Shown: positions 17,570-31,070 of the stretch, piece after piece | Numbering within the stretch: the stretch's first letter is position 1 | Layout: each line of letters opens with the position of its first letter | Source of the DNA: DYRB01 sp963802205 | GTDB lineage: Bacteria; Pseudomonadota; Gammaproteobacteria; Chromatiales; Chromatiaceae | Assembly: GCA_963802205.1 (NCBI GenBank) | Contig: CAWDHW010000032.1 | Location: 186,001-250,000, forward strand | DNA: 64,000 nt | Direction of reading: 5' to 3' | The notes under the pieces: model-generated | Databases searched by the model: none | Seen by the model: the letters and a program-made list of their open reading frames with translations, nothing else | Told to the model about the DNA's origin: nothing | Made by a program: the position numbers and the translations under genes

Positions 17570-17989
17570 ATGGCAATGACAGTACACGTGGACATCGTGA
17601 GCGCCGAAGGGGCGATTCACTCCGGGCTGGCGCGGATGGTCTATGCCCCTGCCGAGATGGGCGAGGTCGGCATAGCTCCGCGTCACTCGCCGCTCATCAC
17701 CCGGCTCAAGCCCGGGGATGTGCGGGTGGACCAGGAGAACGGTGAGATGGAGCATTTCTATGTCTCCGGCGGCATGCTGGAAGTCCAGCCCAACATCGTC
17801 ACCATCCTGGCGGATACGGCGGTACGTGCCCATGACCTCGATGAGGCTGCCGCCATGGAGGCCAAGCGCCGCGCCGAGGACGCGCTAGCGGGCCACGCGG
17901 CGGAGTTCGAGTATGCCAAGGCCCAGGCGGAGCTGGCCGAGGCCATCGCGCAACTGCGGGCCATCGAGAAGCTGCGCAAGATGAAGTAG
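17570..17989 (+). CDS. atpC: F0F1 ATP synthase subunit epsilon (AtpC)
   Basis: Epsilon links gamma to the c-ring and inhibits ATP hydrolysis. The N-terminal beta sandwich ('VDIVSAEGAIHSGLARMVYA', 'GEVGIAPRHSPLITRLKPGD') and the C-terminal helical hairpin ('EAKRRAEDALAGH', 'AIAQLRAIEKLRK') are both present in 139 residues. Last gene of the operon, followed by a strong hairpin terminator. Confidence 0.97.
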   Translation: MAMTVHVDIVSAEGAIHSGLARMVYAPAEMGEVGIAPRHSPLITRLKPGDVRVDQENGEMEHFYVSGGMLEVQPNIVTILADTAVRAHDLDEAAAMEAKRRAEDALAGHAAEFEYAKAQAELAEAIAQLRAIEKLRKMK

Positions 17990-18030
17990 GCGCCGGCCTC
18001 GGCACCAGGCCGGCACCTCGCAGGACCAAG

Positions 18031-18058
18031 CCCCCGCCCATCGGCGGGGGCCTTGCTT
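18031..18058 (+). terminator. Rho-independent terminator of the atp operon
   Basis: CCCCCGCC, loop CATC, GGCGGGGG, then CCTTGCTTT. A perfect 8-bp GC stem starting 41 bp after atpC, with a modest T-rich tail. Confidence 0.85.
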
Positions 18059-18074
18059 TGAGGCATCTGCATTG

Positions 18075-18123
18075 TTGTTTTCTCATGGTTTTTCCTCCGT
18101 GTCTTCGTGTCTCCCTGAGAGAC
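18075..18123. repeat. Dispersed-repeat-like motif downstream of the atp operon
   Basis: The stretch TTTTTCCTCCGTGTCTTCGTGTCTCCCTGAGA-like (given in part: CCTCCGTGTCTTCGTGTCTC) has internal GTGTCT repeats and no coding sense. Very similar 'CCGTGTCTTCGTGTCTC' sequences occur as scattered intergenic repeats in unrelated bacterial genomes, and translate on the other strand to spurious 'ETRRHGD' peptides. Only one copy is seen in this window. Confidence 0.4.
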
Positions 18124-18234
18124 CATTCTTTATCGCCGAGATATGGGTAAAGGTATCGCATTGCCGCTGCCCGACCCCATTGGGTTAAACTCCCAGTGGA
18201 TTCCAGATACCGCAAGAGACAGGTCCAGAAAATC

Positions 18235-18723
18235 ATGTCCGATCAAGTTGTTACCCCGGGCAAGTTCGTGTCGGTCACCTACAGCATGGGTGATGAGGAC
18301 GGCAATGTGGTCGAGCAGAGCGACCTGCCGGTGAGCTACATCCATGGCGGCGCCACAGAGCTGATCGGCGGTATGGATCAGGCCTTGGCGGGGAAGCGCG
18401 CGGGGGATTCTGTAGAACTGCACCTGGCCCCAGATGCCGGTTTCGGCCCCCACGACCCGACCCTGACCTTTACCGATGACCTGGCCAATGTCCCGCCGGA
18501 GTTCCGCCGCATCGGGGCTGAGGTCCAGATGCAGAACGACGCCGGCGAGATCAAATCCTTCTATGTCACCCAGATCGAGGGCGGGCGCCTCACGATTGAC
18601 GGCAATCACCCGCTGGCGGGGAAGGCACTGCGGGTCAATGTGACGGTTCGCGAGGTCCGTGACCCAACACCTGCGGAGTTGGCCCAGGACAGGGCCGGCC
18701 CGGTGTCCACCGGGCTGCACTGA
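18235..18723 (+). CDS. FKBP-type peptidyl-prolyl isomerase, SlyD/FkpB-like
   Basis: These proteins catalyse proline cis-trans isomerisation and chaperone folding. The ATG at 18235 ('SDQVVTPGKFVSVTY') is preferred over an in-frame ATG at 18196. The FKBP core ('DLPVSYIHGGATELIGGMDQ', 'GKRAGDSVELHLAPDAGFGP'), the insert-in-flap domain, and the closing 'TIDGNHPLAGKALRVNVTVR' are all visible. It lacks the long His/Cys-rich nickel tail of E. coli SlyD, which fits FkpB-type or short SlyD forms. 162 residues. It ends two bases before glmU, so the two are likely cotranscribed. Confidence 0.88.
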   Translation: MSDQVVTPGKFVSVTYSMGDEDGNVVEQSDLPVSYIHGGATELIGGMDQALAGKRAGDSVELHLAPDAGFGPHDPTLTFTDDLANVPPEFRRIGAEVQMQNDAGEIKSFYVTQIEGGRLTIDGNHPLAGKALRVNVTVREVRDPTPAELAQDRAGPVSTGLH

Positions 18724-18725
18724 TC

Positions 18726-20090
18726 ATGAAGTTCGGCGTCATCATTCTCGCCGCTGGCCAAGGGACCCGCATGCGCTCGGCGCTGCCAAAGGTCCTGCAC
18801 CCCCTGGCTGGCCGTCCCCTGCTGGCCCATGTCCTCGCTGCTGCCCAAGACCTGGGCGCGGCGCGGACCTGCGTGGTCTACGGTCACGGCGGTGAGTCCG
18901 TCCCCCAGGCCCTGGCCAGCGCGGAGTGCGCCTGGGTCGAGCAGGCGCAGCGCCTGGGGACCGCCCATGCGGTCATCCAAGGGATGCCCGCCATGGACGG
19001 GCTGGATCGGGTCCTGGTCCTCTACGGAGATGTGCCCCTAATCCGCCCGGAGACCCTGCGGCGGCTGGTAGATCACGCAGCGAAGGTCCCCCTGGGGCTG
19101 CTGACCATGCACCTGGCGGACCCGGCAGGGTACGGGCGCATCGTGCGGGACCACCACGGGGACATCCTGCGAATCGTCGAACACAAAGACGCAACGGCGG
19201 TGGAGCTTGGCATCCACGAGGTCAACACGGGGATCATCGTTGCCGACCGGGCCCGCCTCAACGATTGGTTGGCGCGGGTTGGGAGTGCCAATTCCCAGGG
19301 GGAGTACTACCTGACCGACGTCGTGGGACTGGCGGTGTGCGACGGGGCCAAGGTCGCCTCTGCTCAGCCGGACTTCCCCGAGGAGGTCGCCGGGGTCAAC
19401 GACCGCGTCCAGCTTGCCATACTGGAGCGCTGGCACCAGGGGCGCGAGGCCGAGCGCCTCATGCGCGCGGGGGTGACCCTGCTCGATCCCGCCCGCTTCG
19501 ACCTACGTGGCCGCCTGGAGGTCGGGCAGGACGTCACCATCGACATCAACTGCGTCTTCGAGGGCGAGGTGCATCTTGGGGATAGGGTCCGCATTGGCCC
19601 CAACTGCTGCCTGCGCGATTGCACCGTAGGGCCGGATACCCAAGTCTTCGCCAACTGCGTCATCGACGGGGCACGGGTCGGCAGCGGGGCCTTGGTAGGT
19701 CCATTCTCCCGCCTGCGTCCAGAGGCCGATCTGGCGGATGCGACCCATGTCGGCAATTTCGTCGAGATAAAAAAGGCCAGGGTTGGCCGGGGCAGCAAGG
19801 TTAACCACTTGACCTACATCGGCGATGCCAGCATCGGGAGCGGCGTGAACATCGGCGCCGGGACCATCACCTGCAACTACGATGGGGCCAATAAGCACCT
19901 CACTGTCATCGGTGACCGCGCCTTCATCGGGTCCAACACCGCCTTGGTGGCCCCGGTCACCGTGGGCGAGGGAGCAACCATCGGGGCCGGCTCGACCATA
20001 GGGCGCGATGCACCAGCGGATAAGCTGACTTTGGCACGGGCCAGGCAGGTCACACTCGATGGTTGGCGGCGCCCTCAAAAGGGACAGTAG
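18726..20090 (+). CDS. glmU: Bifunctional UDP-GlcNAc pyrophosphorylase / GlcN-1-P acetyltransferase GlmU
   Basis: GlmU makes UDP-GlcNAc from glucosamine-1-phosphate in two steps. The N-terminal uridyltransferase domain begins 'VIILAAGQGTRMRSALPKVL' and has 'NTGIIVADR' and 'EYYLTDVVGLA'. The left-handed beta-helix acetyltransferase half (from about residue 250) shows hexapeptide repeats and the catalytic region 'NFVEIKKARVG', 'GDASIGSGVNIGAGTITCNY'. 454 residues, full length. It lies upstream of glmS, completing hexosamine synthesis, the classic atp-glmUS order. Confidence 0.97.
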   Translation: MKFGVIILAAGQGTRMRSALPKVLHPLAGRPLLAHVLAAAQDLGAARTCVVYGHGGESVPQALASAECAWVEQAQRLGTAHAVIQGMPAMDGLDRVLVLYGDVPLIRPETLRRLVDHAAKVPLGLLTMHLADPAGYGRIVRDHHGDILRIVEHKDATAVELGIHEVNTGIIVADRARLNDWLARVGSANSQGEYYLTDVVGLAVCDGAKVASAQPDFPEEVAGVNDRVQLAILERWHQGREAERLMRAGVTLLDPARFDLRGRLEVGQDVTIDINCVFEGEVHLGDRVRIGPNCCLRDCTVGPDTQVFANCVIDGARVGSGALVGPFSRLRPEADLADATHVGNFVEIKKARVGRGSKVNHLTYIGDASIGSGVNIGAGTITCNYDGANKHLTVIGDRAFIGSNTALVAPVTVGEGATIGAGSTIGRDAPADKLTLARARQVTLDGWRRPQKGQ

Positions 20091-20117
20091 GTCGGGTCGG
20101 CCTGAAGGCCGATCTAC
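20087..20117. repeat. REP-like hairpin at the end of glmU
   Basis: GTAG ... TCGGCC TGAA GGCCGA T CTAC forms a 6-bp GC stem with an outer 4-bp stem, beginning inside the glmU stop codon. GTAGGTCGG-type palindromes of this form are common extragenic elements in gammaproteobacteria. It may stop or protect the glmU transcript. Confidence 0.5.
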
Positions 20118-20195
20118 ACACACCGCGTTGCCCAGGCGAGCAGCGACCGCCCCCGTTGTTTAGAGACCAAATCCAGAGTGTGAGAGGTCAATACC

Positions 20196-22028
<1,833 letters not shown>

Positions 22029-22129
22029 GTCCGTCGGGGCTGTGACCTGCCGTAGCGCAGTCGCCTCCGGCATTCCCGGCCGCTGCTCCCGACGGGGCGC
22101 TATCTTTTCGAGGGTCATCGGCTAGCCCC

Positions 22130-24052
<1,923 letters not shown>

Positions 24053-24075
24053 AAGGGGCATTCCCTAGGGGGCGG

Positions 24076-24114
24076 GGGCTACCCGGCTGCGTCTACAACG
24101 CAGCCGGGTAGCCC
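24076..24114. repeat. Perfect 17-bp inverted repeat after the ABC-F gene
   Basis: GGGCTACCCGGCTGCGT (24076-24092), loop CTACA, and its exact complement (24098-24114). This is the longest perfect hairpin seen in the window, starting 24 bases after the stop codon. There is no T-run on either side. It lies at the edge of the following DUF2939 frame, so it limits where that gene can start. Confidence 0.8.
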
Positions 24115-24146
24115 GTCGCAGACCCTGGTGGCTGCTGGCCCCTGCC

Positions 24147-24584
24147 TTGGGCATGCTGGCCTACCTCGCCTGGCCCTATGTGAGTCTGTGGCGCCTCAGC
24201 GCCGCGTTGAGCGACCCGGACTCCAGCGCCCTGGCGCCCCTGGTGGATCTCGATGCGGTGCGCGGGGAGATCCGCCGCAAGCTCAACAAGACCGCTTCCA
24301 GCGCTATCGGCAAGGTGTCCGACCCCTTCATTGCGTGGCTGGAGCGCGGCATACAGCGGCTCGGCACCGGGGCACTGGAGCAGCTCGTTACGCTGGCCTG
24401 GGTGCAGGAGCGCCTGGGCGCCAACTCTCCCCCGGGCCAGGGATTCCTGGGGCAGGTCAGCTACGCCTTCTTCGACTCCCCCGGGGGCCTTGCCGTGCGC
24501 ATCGGCGGGCCGGGTCAGACCCCGGTGCACCTGCGCCTCGGCCTCGAAGGCTACGAGTGGAAGCTGGTGGCGGTGTATTACTGA
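24147..24584 (+). CDS. DUF2939-family small membrane-anchored protein
   Basis: One hydrophobic N-terminal segment ('LLAPALGMLAYLAWPYVSLW') is followed by a domain of about 120 residues ending 'GLEGYEWKLVAVYY'. The layout and the ending 'W(K/R)L..(V/I)' match DUF2939 proteins of unknown function, which usually begin with a short basic leader and this helix. No ATG is available: the frame opens at 24069 and a TTG at 24147 is the first acceptable start; a frame error near the hairpin could hide the true start. Placed between the ABC-F gene and glgP, no function can be given. Confidence 0.65.
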   Translation: MGMLAYLAWPYVSLWRLSAALSDPDSSALAPLVDLDAVRGEIRRKLNKTASSAIGKVSDPFIAWLERGIQRLGTGALEQLVTLAWVQERLGANSPPGQGFLGQVSYAFFDSPGGLAVRIGGPGQTPVHLRLGLEGYEWKLVAVYY

Positions 24585-24701
24585 CCCGGCATCGTTCTTG
24601 CTGGACAATTGTTGCCTGCCCTTGGTAACCCCTGGGCCAATTGTTACTATTGGTCCCAGCCCCAGGTCATTCATCAAACGCTAATATTCGGTATCGCCCC
24701 T

Positions 24702-27215
<2,514 letters not shown>

Positions 27216-27342
27216 ACGAAGTTCCCCCCACTATTTTGGGCGAACCGCATGCGCGGCGGCCATGTTGCGGTCGCGCAGGACGAGCATGGGACCCTACGCG
27301 TTGGACAGCTGCCCTCAGCAGTAATCCAGACATCGTCACAGC

Positions 27343-27375
27343 AAAAGGCCACCCCCGCCGACGGCGGGGGTGGCC
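27343..27375 (-). terminator. Strong hairpin terminator between glgP and the Met/Pro-repeat gene
   Basis: GGCCACCCCCGCC, loop GAC, GGCGGGGGTGGCC: a perfect 13-bp stem. On the minus strand it is followed by TTTT, placed 27 bases after the stop of the Met/Pro-repeat gene. It can also end glgP transcription arriving from the other side. Confidence 0.88.
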
Positions 27376-27401
27376 CTTCACGGTGCGCCTAAGGCTCGGC
27401 C

Positions 27402-28211
27402 TTAGTTGGCGGCGGGGGCAACCGCCTGGGCGGGCTGGGCGACCGGAGCGACCGGAGCGACCGGGGCATCCACCGGGCCCATCCACATCGGGGCTGGGCC
27501 GTTGTAGCGACGGGCGGAGACGCGCTGGGCCAGCTCCTGACGACGGGCCTCGCGCTCGGCCATCGCCTTGTCATGACGGGTTTTGGCCTCGTCCATGCGC
27601 TGTGCGCGATGGGCCTCCAGCTCCTTGCCGCGCTGGCCGAGGACCGGCGGCATCGCCGGGCGCTCGAAGCGGGCGGGCATGGCCGGCATCTCGGGCATCT
27701 GCGGCATCTCGCCGAACTTCGGGGCCTCGGGCATACCGGGGAAGGCCGGCATCTCGGGCATCTGCGGCATCTCGCCGAACTTCGGACGCTCCGGCATGGC
27801 CGGGAAGGCCGGCATCTCGGGCATCTGCGGCATTTCGCCGAACTTCGGTGCCTCGGGCATACCGGGGAAGGCCGGCATCTCGGGCATCTGCGGCATCTCG
27901 CCGAACTTCGGACGCTCCGGCATGGCCGGGAACTGCGGCATCGGACGGGCCTGGCCGAACGGGCGGTCCATCGGGCCAAACTGGCCGGTCGCATCGCGGC
28001 GTGCCTTCATCATCGCTTCCATGGCCTTGGCGCGCTCCTCGGCCATAGCCTGGAACTGGGCCTGATACTGCTGGGCAGCAGCCTGCTGCTGCTCGACCAT
28101 GGCCTTTTGCTGCTCCTCGCTGACGCACGGGGCGGCGCCGTACCAGGCGCTGGCGGAGGCACTGGCAACCGTGAGGGCAATGATGGACGCGGCTTGAACG
28201 ATAGTCTTCAT
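27402..28211 (-). CDS. Exported Met/Pro-rich repeat protein, possibly sulfur-globule- or envelope-associated
   Basis: The ATG at 28211 has AAAGGTG eight bases upstream. The 269-residue product has a signal peptide ('IALTVASASASA', cut before Trp23), a Gln/Ala/Met-rich helical segment (about 31-71), four exact-length 21-residue repeats at residues 94-177 ('FPAMPERPKFGEMPQMPEMP' plus Ala), a charged helical region (about 195-235) and an Ala/Pro/Val tail. Only one Cys is in the mature part. Low-complexity exported proteins with a Trp-Tyr-Gly mature start recall sulfur-globule proteins of purple sulfur bacteria, but Met/Pro repeats are not typical of the described ones. The function is unknown. 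Confidence 0.85.
   Translation of the reverse strand: MKTIVQAASIIALTVASASASAWYGAAPCVSEEQQKAMVEQQQAAAQQYQAQFQAMAEERAKAMEAMMKARRDATGQFGPMDRPFGQARPMPQFPAMPERPKFGEMPQMPEMPAFPGMPEAPKFGEMPQMPEMPAFPAMPERPKFGEMPQMPEMPAFPGMPEAPKFGEMPQMPEMPAMPARFERPAMPPVLGQRGKELEAHRAQRMDEAKTRHDKAMAEREARRQELAQRVSARRYNGPAPMWMGPVDAPVAPVAPVAQPAQAVAPAAN
27681..27932 (-). repeat. Four 63-bp tandem repeats (two 126-bp higher-order units)
   Basis: These encode residues 94-177 of the Met/Pro protein. Units 1 and 3 read FPAMPERPKFGEMPQMPEMP; units 2 and 4 read FPGMPEAPKFGEMPQMPEMP. The alternation shows that a 126-bp pair was duplicated as a whole, after an initial 63-bp duplication. Confidence 0.9.
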
Positions 28212-28312
28212 GTGACACACCTTTAAGGAAGAAGTTGAGGTTTCGAGGCTTGTTGGTCTTACGGTTGGATCGGTGGGCCCGGTCTTAAGCCCATGCCGGA
28301 TCAAGCCCGGCT

Positions 28313-28603
28313 TCACCTGCTCACGCCCCCGTTGAGTTTCTGGACAACAGCGAGGGGGTCGTGGGGGAAGGCGAACGGGTAACTCCACCCGTACAGGGCC
28401 TGCCCTGGGACGCCCCCTGAGCGGAAATAGGCATTCCCACCCAAGGCAACACCGCCGACATCGCCCACCGCGTTCTGCACCCGTCCACTTCGGTCCAGCC
28501 CATGGGTCCACACCAACTGACCCTGCCAGGCCAGCGCGACGCCGGCGGAGGTCAGGAGCAGTGCGGCGGCAAGCGCCTTGGCGGATCGTTGTCTGGGTTG
28601 CAT
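28313..28603 (-). CDS. Small exported protein of unknown function (96 aa)
   Basis: A classic signal peptide ('KALAAALLLTSAGVALA', cut before Trp26) is followed by 71 residues rich in Gly, Val and Trp ('WQGQLVWTHGLDRSGRVQNA', 'GGNAYFRSGG', 'YGWSYPFAFP'). There is no recognised domain and no Cys. It lies just upstream of the Met/Pro-repeat gene on the same strand, both with mature N-termini that start with Trp, suggesting a shared place or role. A good promoter sits upstream; the ribosome-binding site (AAAG) is weak. Confidence 0.65.
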   Translation of the reverse strand: MQPRQRSAKALAAALLLTSAGVALAWQGQLVWTHGLDRSGRVQNAVGDVGGVALGGNAYFRSGGVPGQALYGWSYPFAFPHDPLAVVQKLNGGVSR

Positions 28604-28659
28604 CTTTAAGCCGGGTTGTGTGCAGTGGACGGACAGGACACCGATCCACGACGGGGATC

Positions 28660-28687
28660 AGTATATAAGAAACTACTAAAATAGCAA
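28660..28687 (-). promoter_or_regulatory. Sigma70-type promoter for the two exported-protein genes
   Basis: On the minus strand TTGCTA (28687-28682) and TATACT (28665-28660) are 16 bp apart in an AT-rich patch, 57 bp upstream of the ATG at 28603. Confidence 0.65.
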
Positions 28688-28747
28688 TTGAAAAATGCTA
28701 CTGCCCCGCCCGGGGGCATAGGCATGATCGGGCAAGGGGACTCGGAG

Positions 28748-28771
28748 ACCTGTCCCCGGGAGGGGACAGGT
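28748..28771. terminator. Hairpin downstream of sthA
   Basis: ACCTGTCCCC, loop GGGA, GGGGACAGGT: a perfect 10-bp stem starting 18 bases after the sthA stop on the minus strand. No T-run follows, so it may be a weak terminator or an mRNA-end hairpin. Confidence 0.5.
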
Positions 28772-28788
28772 GCTGCCGCAATCGCAAG

Positions 28789-30206
28789 TCAGAAGAGGCG
28801 GTTGAGCCCGTTGAGGGCCGCGACCCGGTAGGCCTCAGCCATGGTGGGATAGTTGAAGGTGGTCTGGGCGAAATATTGCGAGGGTGTTGGCGCTACCCGG
28901 CTGGGCCATGATGGCCTGGCCGATGTGGACGATCTCGGAGGCCTGCTCGCCGAAGCAGTGGATGCCGAGGATCTCCAGGGTCTCGCGGTGGAACAGGAGC
29001 TTGAGCATGCCAACGGTGTGCCCGGTGATCTGGGCCCGGGCAATGTGCTTGAACTGGGCGTTGGCCACCTCGTAGGGGATCTGAGCGGCGGTCAGCTCGC
29101 GCTCGGTGCGCCCGACAGAGCTGATCTCCGGGCACCGTGTAGATCCCGGTGGGGAAGGTCTCGACCAGGGACCAGTCGCATTTGCCGTCGGCGATGTGAG
29201 CCCCGACGAAGCGCCCCTGATCGTAGCCGGCGCTGGCCAGGGCCGGAGGTCCGGCCACGTCGCCCACGGCGTAGATGTGGGGCAGTGCCGTCTGATAGCT
29301 CTGATTGACATCGAGTTGGCCGCGCCCGTTGGGCGTGAGGCCGATCTCCTCCAGGCCGAGACCATGGGTGTTGCCGGTGCGCCCGTTGGCCCACAGCAGG
29401 ATGTCGGTCTTGAAGCTTCTTGCCGGACTTGCAGGAGAGCACAACGCCGTCGTCGTCGGCCGTCCACCGCCGCATAGGTCTCGTCGTGGCGTATGACCAC
29501 CCCCTGCTGGCGCAGGTGATAGCTCAGGGCATCGGTGATCTCGTCGTCGAGGAAGGACAGCAGCCGGTCGCGGGTGTCCACCAGGTTCACCTTGGTCCCA
29601 AGACTGGCCATGATGGAGGCGTACTCGCACCCGATGACCCCGGCCCCATAGATCGTGATGGAACTTGGGGTGTGGGTCAGGCGCAGCAGGGTATCGCTGT
29701 CGCGCACCCGCGGGTGGTCGAAGTCCACATCCGGCGGGTGGTAGGGGCGCGAGCCGGTGGCGATGACGATGTGGGAGGCCCTCAGGCGCTCGGCCACACC
29801 GTCCGGCGCTCAGGACCTCGATCTCATGCGGTTCCACCAGGCGGGCATGGCCGAACAGGACCTCGACCCGGTTGCGCTGGTAGAAGCGGTAGCGGGTGCG
29901 CACCTGCTCGGTGATCACCGCGTCAGCGGCGCGCAGCAGGTCGGGGAACTCGATGACGACCTGATCCAGGGTGTGCTGGAACAGCGGATTGCGGCGGTAG
30001 TCCGCGAGCAGTTGGATGTTGTGCCGAAGGGCCTTGCTGGGGATGGTCCCCCAGTGGGTGCAGCCGCCGCCGACCTGGGTGTGGGCCTCGATCACGGCGA
30101 CCCGTTGCCCGGCCTTGGCCAGCTTCATGGCCGCGCCCTCGCCGGCGGGCCCGGTGCCGATGACAATGGAATCGACGGTCTTGACGGCCACAGCCTGTTC
30201 TCCCAC
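28789..30206 (-). CDS. sthA: Soluble pyridine nucleotide transhydrogenase SthA (about five frameshifts)
   Basis: SthA is an FAD enzyme that moves electrons between NADPH and NAD+. The start gives 'DSIVIGTGPAGEGAAMKLAK' and 'GGGCTHWGTIPSKALRHNIQ', the single-Cys motif that separates SthA from lipoamide dehydrogenase. Further family segments follow in different frames: 'ASHIVIATGSRPYHPPDVDF', 'SITIYGAGVIGCEYASIMAS', 'TDILLWANGRTGNT', 'IYAVGDVAGPPALASAGYDQ', 'FGEQASEIVHIGQAIM', and the end 'QTTFNYPTMAEAYRVAALNG'. Breaks are near 29808, 29470, 29417, 29125 and 28885. All are single-base changes in GC-rich runs, so sequence error is likely, though true decay is not excluded. Confidence 0.85.
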
Positions 30207-30322
30207 AGCTTGCGTAAGCCGCTAGGATACACGACTCCCGTTGGCGGGAGGGACGCCTGCAAGCCTGTGCCGGGGCTCGCACCAGACCCAACCCAGCAGA
30301 GCGCAATGAGCCAGCGCGCGGG

Positions 30323-30961
30323 TCAGCGCCCCCCGCTTGCCTGGGTCCGGCGCAACTCGCACTCGAACAGAAACTCCAGGGCGTCGAGGTGACGTCGCGC
30401 CTCGGCCAAGTCCCGGCCCCAGACATAGGTCCCGTGCCCACGGATCAAGTATCCGAAGCAGGGGGATGCAGCCTCATCGAGCCGCGCCTGTACCTCGGCG
30501 GCCAGGGCCGCAATGTCCTGAGTGTTCTCAATGATCGGGAAACCGAGCCGCACCTCATGAGTCGTGACCCCGGCGAAGGCCTTGAGCAGTTCATAGCCCT
30601 CCAGGAACAGGTCCGCCTGCCCCGTGCATAGCCGCCCGAGCACGGTGCTGGCTGGCGAGTGGGTGTGCAGCACGGCACCAATGTCCGCGGACCAGCAATA
30701 GAGCGACGTGTGTAGCAGGGTCTCTGCGGACGCCTGACCAGCCCCCTGGACCTTGCCCGCGAGGTCCACCAGGAGGATGTCCGCCACGGTGAGGCGCCCC
30801 TTGTCACGACCCGAGGCGGTGATGGCACAGCAGGTATTATCCAGACGCACGGAGAAATTGCCGCTGGTCGCGGGAGACCAACCCCGACGATCAAGATCGC
30901 CACCCAGGGCCGCAATGGCCTCTGCGGCACGGAGGAAGGCAGGGTCTGTGGTGGCGATCAT
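30323..30961 (-). CDS. mtnB: Methylthioribulose-1-phosphate dehydratase MtnB
   Basis: MtnB is a class II aldolase-fold zinc enzyme of the methionine salvage pathway. The 212-residue protein has 'RGWSPATSGNFSVRLD' near the start, 'ITASGRDKG', the zinc-binding 'VLHTHSPAS' near residue 100, and 'YLIRGHGTYVWGRDLAEARR' with the third metal His. This is the MtnB pattern rather than fuculose aldolase. No mtnC or mtnD gene lies nearby in the window, so the rest of the pathway must be elsewhere. Polyamine synthesis from SpeD (55.9 kb) would generate the methylthioadenosine that this pathway recycles. Confidence 0.92.
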   Translation of the reverse strand: MIATTDPAFLRAAEAIAALGGDLDRRGWSPATSGNFSVRLDNTCCAITASGRDKGRLTVADILLVDLAGKVQGAGQASAETLLHTSLYCWSADIGAVLHTHSPASTVLGRLCTGQADLFLEGYELLKAFAGVTTHEVRLGFPIIENTQDIAALAAEVQARLDEAASPCFGYLIRGHGTYVWGRDLAEARRHLDALEFLFECELRRTQASGGR

Positions 30962-31070
30962 GGGGGCAGGTTAGGGGCCTCAGTGAACCGGCGAGAGATC
31001 AGGGCGACGACGCTAGGCGACTGCCCACCGCGAGTCAAGCGTGAACCTTTTCCCGCCGGCAGACCCGCGC

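Noticed and set aside
16265..17833. 522-codon minus-strand frame opposite atpD
   Set aside because: Antisense shadow of atpD, no motifs.
20091..20195. glmS ribozyme in the glmS leader
   Set aside because: The 105-bp leader shows only a REP-like hairpin; glmS ribozymes belong mainly to Gram-positive bacteria.
27681..27932. Regular 63-bp repeats as a possible CRISPR array
   Set aside because: The units abut with no unique spacers and keep one reading frame inside a coding gene.
28789..30206. sthA as a true pseudogene
   Set aside because: All family segments remain well conserved despite about five frame changes, and other essential genes show the same indel pattern, so errors are more likely; not proven.
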